Below the pieces are notes generated by a model, which was given only the letters and a program-made list of their open reading frames with translations, did not search any database and was not told the DNA's origin. 64,000 nt of DNA from Thermococcus sp. (GTDB lineage: Archaea; Methanobacteriota_B; Thermococci; Thermococcales; Thermococcaceae), in the NCBI RefSeq assembly GCF_027023865.1, contig NZ_JALVUC010000022.1, positions 1 through 64,000 of the forward strand, read 5' to 3'. Below are positions 59,578-64,000 of the stretch, in pieces (within the stretch, counting starts at the first letter, position 1; each line of letters opens with the position of its first letter). A program made the position numbers and the translations under genes.

Positions 59578-59867
59578 ATTACCACCTCCAGAATTCCGGC
59601 GCAGTCGTATACCGTCTCGGCGATTTTCCTTCCCCTCTCGGCATCTTCGAGGAGCTTGATGATTATCTTCCCGCTCGGGTAAACGCTGACCTCGTAGCCT
59701 TCCATTTCGAGGATGAGCATCATGTTCGGGACGAGCTTTTTCACGGAGAAGCCTTTTTCCCTGAGGCACTTGGCGGTCTTTACGAGGTTCACCTTTACCT
59801 GTCTCTCCCAGGAGTAGGCTCCTATAACAACGCCCCTCATCGTGACGCAGGGCTTTGAGATTATCAT
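59574..59867 (-). CDS. conserved small protein, unknown, coupled to cysteine desulfurase
   Basis: 97-residue alpha/beta protein with two cysteines early (KPC, KCLREKG) and one late (VYDCAGI). The second half (YEVSVYPSGKIIIKLLEDAERGRK) resembles the strand-helix pattern of a TBP-like half domain, which is suggestive only. ATG 59867 follows GGTGGTGGG. Its stop overlaps the desulfurase start, so both are made together and it may assist sulfur transfer. Confidence 0.6.
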   Translation of the reverse strand: MIISKPCVTMRGVVIGAYSWERQVKVNLVKTAKCLREKGFSVKKLVPNMMLILEMEGYEVSVYPSGKIIIKLLEDAERGRKIAETVYDCAGILEVVI

Positions 59868-59988
59868 CCCACCACCGTTTTTACTTCCCCCGTTCGCTTA
59901 TACCCCTTTCCTGAACCGATGGTTAAAAACAATGTATGAACCGAATATCTTATAAGGCGTGCTACTTTTCTACTAAATGGTGATACCA

Positions 59989-60717
59989 ATGAAGATTCTC
60001 GTGAGCGGCAAGGGCGGTTGCGGAAAGAGCACGATAAGCGCGATGCTCGGAAAGTATCTCGCTAGGAATGACTATCGCATCCTAATCATAGACGCCGACG
60101 AGTCAAACCCCGGTCTTTACAGGATGCTCGGCCTCCCAAGGGTCAAAACGCTCGCTGAGCATCTGGGGGGAAAGAAGAGGGCCAAGATACTCATGGCGGC
60201 TGAAGGAGAGGGAGAACTCGACGAGGAGCTTTTCAAATGGACCCTCGACGAGGTTCCCGGGGAGATACTTGCGAGGAAAGGCAATCTTGCGGTTCTGACG
60301 ATTGGAAAGATTGAGGAAGCGGAAGAAGGTTGCGCCTGTCCCTACGGCTTCTTGGCCAGAAAGCTCCTCGAGGGTATAAGGCTGAAGGAGGATGAGGTTA
60401 TCATAGTTGATACCGAGGCGGGAATAGAGCACTTCGGTAGGGGCGTTGATAAATACGTTGATGTCGTTATCGATGTGGCTGAACCTTCTGTGGAGTCCAT
60501 TGAGCTGTCGAAGAAGATAGCCTCCCTGAGCGAGAGCCTCAGCCTCAGGCACTTCCTAGTCCTCAACAAGGCCCTCCCAGGGGTTGAGGAGAAGTTGCCG
60601 GTTAAGCCCGATGTAATAATATCCTTTAACCAAGACTTCATACTCGACAGTCTGAACGGAAAGGAAGTCGAGCCAGTAGAACAGATAGAGCGGCTCTGGG
60701 GGATAATCGCCGGGTGA
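59989..60717 (+). CDS. CooC-like P-loop ATPase (Ni insertion/CODH maturation type)
   Basis: 242-residue MinD/SIMIBI-class ATPase. The deviant Walker A GKGGCGKST is at 7-15, Walker B-like VIIVDTEAG near 139, and the CxC motif in EGCACPYG near 112 is the one that binds Ni at the CooC dimer interface. CooC proteins load Ni into CO dehydrogenase; no CODH gene lies in this window, so the client may be elsewhere or different. ATG 59989 follows GGTGATA; TATA-like ATCTTATAAGGC at 59947-59958. Confidence 0.88.
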   Translation: MKILVSGKGGCGKSTISAMLGKYLARNDYRILIIDADESNPGLYRMLGLPRVKTLAEHLGGKKRAKILMAAEGEGELDEELFKWTLDEVPGEILARKGNLAVLTIGKIEEAEEGCACPYGFLARKLLEGIRLKEDEVIIVDTEAGIEHFGRGVDKYVDVVIDVAEPSVESIELSKKIASLSESLSLRHFLVLNKALPGVEEKLPVKPDVIISFNQDFILDSLNGKEVEPVEQIERLWGIIAG

Positions 60718-60989
60718 ACAGTTTGAAAACTTGACGTTCTGACACGCCCCCTTGATCTTTTTAACAAGTCCTCGGCAAATTCCCTTGGGGCTTCTCCTCT
60801 CTCTTCGTTTTTCCCTGTGATCTTATAGCCTCCATCTCCTAATTTCGGCAACTGGTTATTTTCGTTTTAGCTTTTGGCCAATCAAGCTTCCCCAACCTAT
60901 TTTCGTCATCCGTCGGTTGTCACCTTGACAATCGCCGAAAGAATTTTAAGGAAATCTAACATCATTTTTCGAAAAATCGGGTGGTTGCC
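60718..60989. other. 272-base spacer with a possible decayed coding fragment on the minus strand
   Basis: Between the CooC-like gene and acetyl-CoA synthetase no intact gene is seen. On the minus strand, from ATG 60851 to about 60720, a stretch reads LGDGGYKITGKNEERGEAP and EFAEDLLKRSRGRV, coding-like in composition, before running on through the complement of the ATPase gene; it may be the remains of a gene cut off by rearrangement. An AT-rich promoter-like stretch (AATTTTAAGG) lies at 60942-60951. Confidence 0.3.
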
Positions 60990-62930
60990 ATGCAGGTGGG
61001 CGAAGGATTTTTAAAGGAGCGCTATATTCCATTGCAGGCCTTTAGGGAGGAACACCAGAAGTCCATCGAGGACCTTGGGGAGTTCTGGGCGGAACAGGCG
61101 AAAGTCCTCGACTGGTTTAAAACATGGGACAAACTCTTGGACGACTCGAAGGCACCTTTTTTCCGCTGGTTCGTTGGAGGGGAGCTGAACGCGAGCTACA
61201 ACGCTCTTGACAGGCACATAAAAGCGGGAAAGAGGAACAGGGCCGCGATAATATGGGAGGGTGAAGCGGGAGAAACGAGAACCCTGACCTACTACGAGCT
61301 CTACCGCGAGGTCAACCGCTTCGCCTCGGTTCTCAGAAACCTCGGCGTTGGTAAGGGCGACAGGATAGTTATCTACATGCCCCTCGTCCCGGAGGTAGTT
61401 GTAGCGATGCTCGCCAGCGCAAGGATTGGGGCTATTCACAGCGTCGTCTTCTCCGGCTTTTCAGCCGAGGCCTTGGCGACGAGGATAAACGATGCGAAGG
61501 CCAAAGTGGTCATCACCGCGGACTACCTCTACAGGCGTGGAAGGATCCTCAACCTCAAGGAGATAGTGGGCAAAGCCCTCGTCGAGACCCCGAGCGTTGA
61601 GAGCGTTGTAGTCCTCAAGAGGGGCTCCGATGGGGTCAACATGGTCGAGGGAAGGGACTACTACTGGCACAACCTCTTGGAAGGCGCTGAAAAGTACGTT
61701 GAACCCGTCCCGGTCGAGAGCAACCACCCGCTCTTCATCCTCTACACGAGCGGGACAACGGGAACGCCTAAGGGTATAGTCCACTCCACCGGTGGCTACC
61801 TCGTCTACGTCGCTAAAACCATGCAGTGGGCGTGGGGGATAAAGGAAGATGACCTCTTCTGGAACACGGCAGATGTCGGCTGGATTACCGGGCACAGTTA
61901 CCTCGTCTACGGGCCGTTAACCCTCGGCCTGACCGTGATGATGTATGAAGGGGCCTTAAACTATCCCAAACCGGACAGGCCCTGGGAGATAATCGAGAAG
62001 CACGGCGTTACGATATTCTACACCGCGCCGACAGCGATTAGGATGCTCATGCGCTACGGCGACGAGTGGGTGAGGAAGCATGACCTCTCAAGTTTGAGAC
62101 TCCTCGGCTCAGTTGGAGAACCGATAAACCCCGGTGCTTGGAAGTGGTACTATGAGATCGTTGGTGGAAAGCGCTGTCCAATCATCGACACCTGGTGGCA
62201 GACCGAAACCGGCGGCTACATGATTTACCCCTCTGCTGGAATACAGCTGCCGCCCCTCAAGCCCGGCTCGGCCACGTTCCCCGGCCTTGGAGTTGATGCC
62301 GATGTTTTCGACTCGAGGGGCAAGCCGGCAAAGCCTAACGAGCGCGGCTACCTCGTTATCAAGAAGCCCTGGCCCGGGATGCTCCTCGGAATCTGGGGCA
62401 ACGACGAGCGCTACATAAGAACATACTGGAAGCGCTTCAGCAGGCCGGACGAGGGGGTCTGGATTTACTACCCAGCGGACTACGCGATGAAGGACGACGA
62501 GAGCTACCTCTGGATATTTGGCAGGGCAGACGAGGTTCTCAACGTCTCAGGCCACAGGATTGGAACCGCTGAAATAGAGCACGCACTGGTTCTCCATCCG
62601 GCCGTTGCCGAGGCTGCAGTAATAGGCAGGCCCGACGAGATAAAGGGCGAGGTTCCGGTGTCATTTGTGATACTCAAGCAGAACTGCACCCCGAGGGAAA
62701 CGCTCAAGGGAGAGCTCATAGACTACGTCAGGGAGACCCTTGGACCGATAGCTGCTCCTGCCGAGGTCTTCTTCGTCAACAAACTGCCGAAGACGAGGAG
62801 CGGAAAGATAATGCGCAGGGTTTTGAAGGCCCTCGCGAGCGGAAAGAGCCTCGGCGACCTCTCGACGCTTGAGGACGAGGCGGGCGTTGAAGAAGTGAAA
62901 AAGGCCTTGGAAGGCTTCGAGATGCACTGA
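60990..62930 (+). CDS. acs: acetyl-CoA synthetase, AMP-forming
   Basis: 646-residue ANL-superfamily enzyme activating acetate (or a close short-chain acid) with ATP to acyl-CoA, AMP and PPi. Motifs are the P-loop YTSGTTGTPKG near 252-262, TWWQTETGG near 400-408, the adenylate YYPADYA near 490-496, GRADEVLNVSGHRIGTAE near 511-528, and the catalytic Lys in KTRSGKIMRR near 608-617. Full family length. Thermococcales normally make ATP with the ADP-forming enzyme, so this one works in the assimilatory direction. ATG 60990 follows GGTGG. Confidence 0.93.
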   Translation: MQVGEGFLKERYIPLQAFREEHQKSIEDLGEFWAEQAKVLDWFKTWDKLLDDSKAPFFRWFVGGELNASYNALDRHIKAGKRNRAAIIWEGEAGETRTLTYYELYREVNRFASVLRNLGVGKGDRIVIYMPLVPEVVVAMLASARIGAIHSVVFSGFSAEALATRINDAKAKVVITADYLYRRGRILNLKEIVGKALVETPSVESVVVLKRGSDGVNMVEGRDYYWHNLLEGAEKYVEPVPVESNHPLFILYTSGTTGTPKGIVHSTGGYLVYVAKTMQWAWGIKEDDLFWNTADVGWITGHSYLVYGPLTLGLTVMMYEGALNYPKPDRPWEIIEKHGVTIFYTAPTAIRMLMRYGDEWVRKHDLSSLRLLGSVGEPINPGAWKWYYEIVGGKRCPIIDTWWQTETGGYMIYPSAGIQLPPLKPGSATFPGLGVDADVFDSRGKPAKPNERGYLVIKKPWPGMLLGIWGNDERYIRTYWKRFSRPDEGVWIYYPADYAMKDDESYLWIFGRADEVLNVSGHRIGTAEIEHALVLHPAVAEAAVIGRPDEIKGEVPVSFVILKQNCTPRETLKGELIDYVRETLGPIAAPAEVFFVNKLPKTRSGKIMRRVLKALASGKSLGDLSTLEDEAGVEEVKKALEGFEMH

Positions 62931-62982
62931 CTGGCATTCTGTCCTCTATTTCTATTTCGGATTTTGCAAAAGAAAAGGAAGG

Positions 62983-63999
62983 TCAGCATATCCTCGGTAC
63001 GGGGTCACCCTCGGGCGGCTCCATGAAGCGCTTTCCGCCGATGCCGGTCTCGAGGAGAACCTTTCCGCGATATTCTCCTATGACCTCGCCGATTATTGCG
63101 GCGTTCTTGCCCTTCTCGGTCTTCCTCATGGCTTCGAGGGCTTCCCCAGCGTATTCTTTAGCAATTACCATGATAACTTTACCCTCATTGGCCACATCGT
63201 AGGGGCTTATTCCGAGCATCTCGCTGGCAGCTCTAACCTCTGGTCTTATCGGAATGTCAGCTTCCCTGATGAGTATTCCGACGTTGCTCTTTCCTGCTAT
63301 CTCGTTGAGGGCGTTGCTCAAACCGGCCCTCGTTGGATCCTTCATCGCATGGATGTTCTCCCAGCCGATTGCTTCGGCTACTGCCTTGACGACTCCCCAT
63401 GTCGGGGCGACGTCGCTCTTAAGCTCGGTCTCAAAGCTTATGCCCTCACGGTGGCTCATCAACGCTATTCCGTGATCCCCTATCGTCCCGCTGACCAGGA
63501 CAACGTCCCCGACCTTCGCCCCTGCGTCGCTTATCGGCCTCTCAGCTATTCCGACTCCCGCTGTGATGACGAACATACCTATCTGATCTTCAACCACTTT
63601 CGTGTCCCCTGTGACTATGGGGACTGGGACTTCCTTGGCAGTCTCGTTCATGGAGCGGAGAACCCTCTCGAGGATTTCCATGTCGAGGCCTTCCCCAATT
63701 ATCATGGAGTTAGCCAAGGCGAGGGGTTTTGCCCCCATCATGGCTAAATCGTTCACCGTCCCGCTGACCGCTAAGCGACCGATATCCCCTCCGGGGAAAA
63801 AGAGGGGCTTAACCGTGTGGCCGTCTATGGTGAGGACAATGTGTTTGTCCCCGAAGGGTATCGTTGCTCCATCGTCGAGGGCGTCAAGTCCTATCCCTCC
63901 GGCACTCTTTAGGGTCAGGATCTTCAGCACCACATCCCTCAAAAGCTCCTCCATTATTTCTCCACCTGCTCCATGTTCAAGCTTTACCTTTTCTCCCAT
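62983..63999 (-). CDS. hypE: hydrogenase maturation protein HypE
   Basis: 338-residue AIR-synthase-like protein that dehydrates a carbamoyl group on its C-terminal Cys to cyanide for the Ni-Fe site of MBH and the cytosolic hydrogenase. The N-terminal KLEHGAGGEIMEELL, the DDGATIPF loop near 42-49 and the C-terminal PRIC carrying the reactive cysteine are intact. The ATG sits at 63999 next to the window edge, so the gene is complete but its promoter and upstream neighbours are not visible. Confidence 0.95.
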   Translation of the reverse strand: MGEKVKLEHGAGGEIMEELLRDVVLKILTLKSAGGIGLDALDDGATIPFGDKHIVLTIDGHTVKPLFFPGGDIGRLAVSGTVNDLAMMGAKPLALANSMIIGEGLDMEILERVLRSMNETAKEVPVPIVTGDTKVVEDQIGMFVITAGVGIAERPISDAGAKVGDVVLVSGTIGDHGIALMSHREGISFETELKSDVAPTWGVVKAVAEAIGWENIHAMKDPTRAGLSNALNEIAGKSNVGILIREADIPIRPEVRAASEMLGISPYDVANEGKVIMVIAKEYAGEALEAMRKTEKGKNAAIIGEVIGEYRGKVLLETGIGGKRFMEPPEGDPVPRIC

Positions 64000-64000
64000 C

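Noticed and set aside
58381-59769. 462-codon version of the cysteine desulfurase
   Set aside because: The first 64 codons are the complement-frame reading of the overlapping small gene; GGAGGTGG precedes ATG 59577, where family similarity begins.
60342-60851. Full 169-codon frame on the minus strand across the CooC-like gene
   Set aside because: Most of it is the complement of the ATPase gene; only the first 45 codons, outside that gene, look protein-like and are noted as a possible remnant.

Overview
The window looks like a chromosome segment of a Thermococcus-type hyperthermophilic archaeon (Thermococcales). Indicators are: a complete Mrp-fused membrane-bound [NiFe] hydrogenase operon (mbhA-N), a cytosolic sulfhydrogenase operon (hyhBGSL), the shared-gamma porG-vorDAB-porDAB ferredoxin oxidoreductase cluster, GGAGGTGA ribosome sites, T-rich TATA boxes, U-tract terminators, and clear SurR-type operator motifs. 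Species cannot be named from sequence alone.

Layout. 1-9.9 kb: end of an unrecognised reading frame, an ECF transporter S component, deoC overlapping a DUF1884/family-4-encapsulin-like gene, enolase, a class III (ornithine-type) aminotransferase, thioredoxin reductase, an AAA ATPase, a THUMP protein and two tandem ferritin-like proteins. 9.9-18.4 kb (minus): mbh, interrupted on both sides of mbhJ by short inserts that share an exact 63-bp repeat. 18.4-24 kb (plus): hyhBGSL, divergent from mbh across a control region with two SurR-like sites, followed by a VapBC pair and a hydrogenase maturation protease. 24-32 kb: RNA-modification and housekeeping genes, tldD, a regulator, a membrane-anchored Lon-like protease and an M20 peptidase. 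32.5-39.1 kb: a fluoride riboswitch aptamer directly upstream of a six-gene group-4-hydrogenase-related membrane complex whose large subunit has lost all four Ni-Fe cysteines. 39.2-46.7 kb: tRNA-Ala, malic enzyme, fumarase, a TnpB insertion sequence, serA, a PhoU-like protein, panE. 46.7-52.5 kb: ogt, TPR, NAC, HEAT and a frameshifted hflX. 52.7-58.4 kb: the por/vor cluster. 58.4-64 kb: a cysteine desulfurase, a CooC-like ATPase, AMP-forming acetyl-CoA synthetase and hypE.

How the genes fit together. The window concentrates ferredoxin-based energy metabolism. Enolase feeds pyruvate formation; POR and VOR oxidise 2-oxoacids and reduce ferredoxin; MBH reoxidises ferredoxin, making H2 and an ion gradient; the cytosolic hydrogenase exchanges electrons between H2 and NAD(P)H; HypE and the maturation protease build the Ni-Fe sites. 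Malic enzyme and fumarase link C3 and C4 acids.

Most unusual: (1) a fluoride riboswitch in front of a Ni-Fe-less energy-converting-hydrogenase-related complex; (2) the deoC/family-4-encapsulin-like pair; (3) repeat-bearing inserts with unlisted small reading frames around mbhJ; (4) two ~46-bp solo copies of an IS200/IS605-type end hairpin that, like the full TnpB element, follow TTAC.
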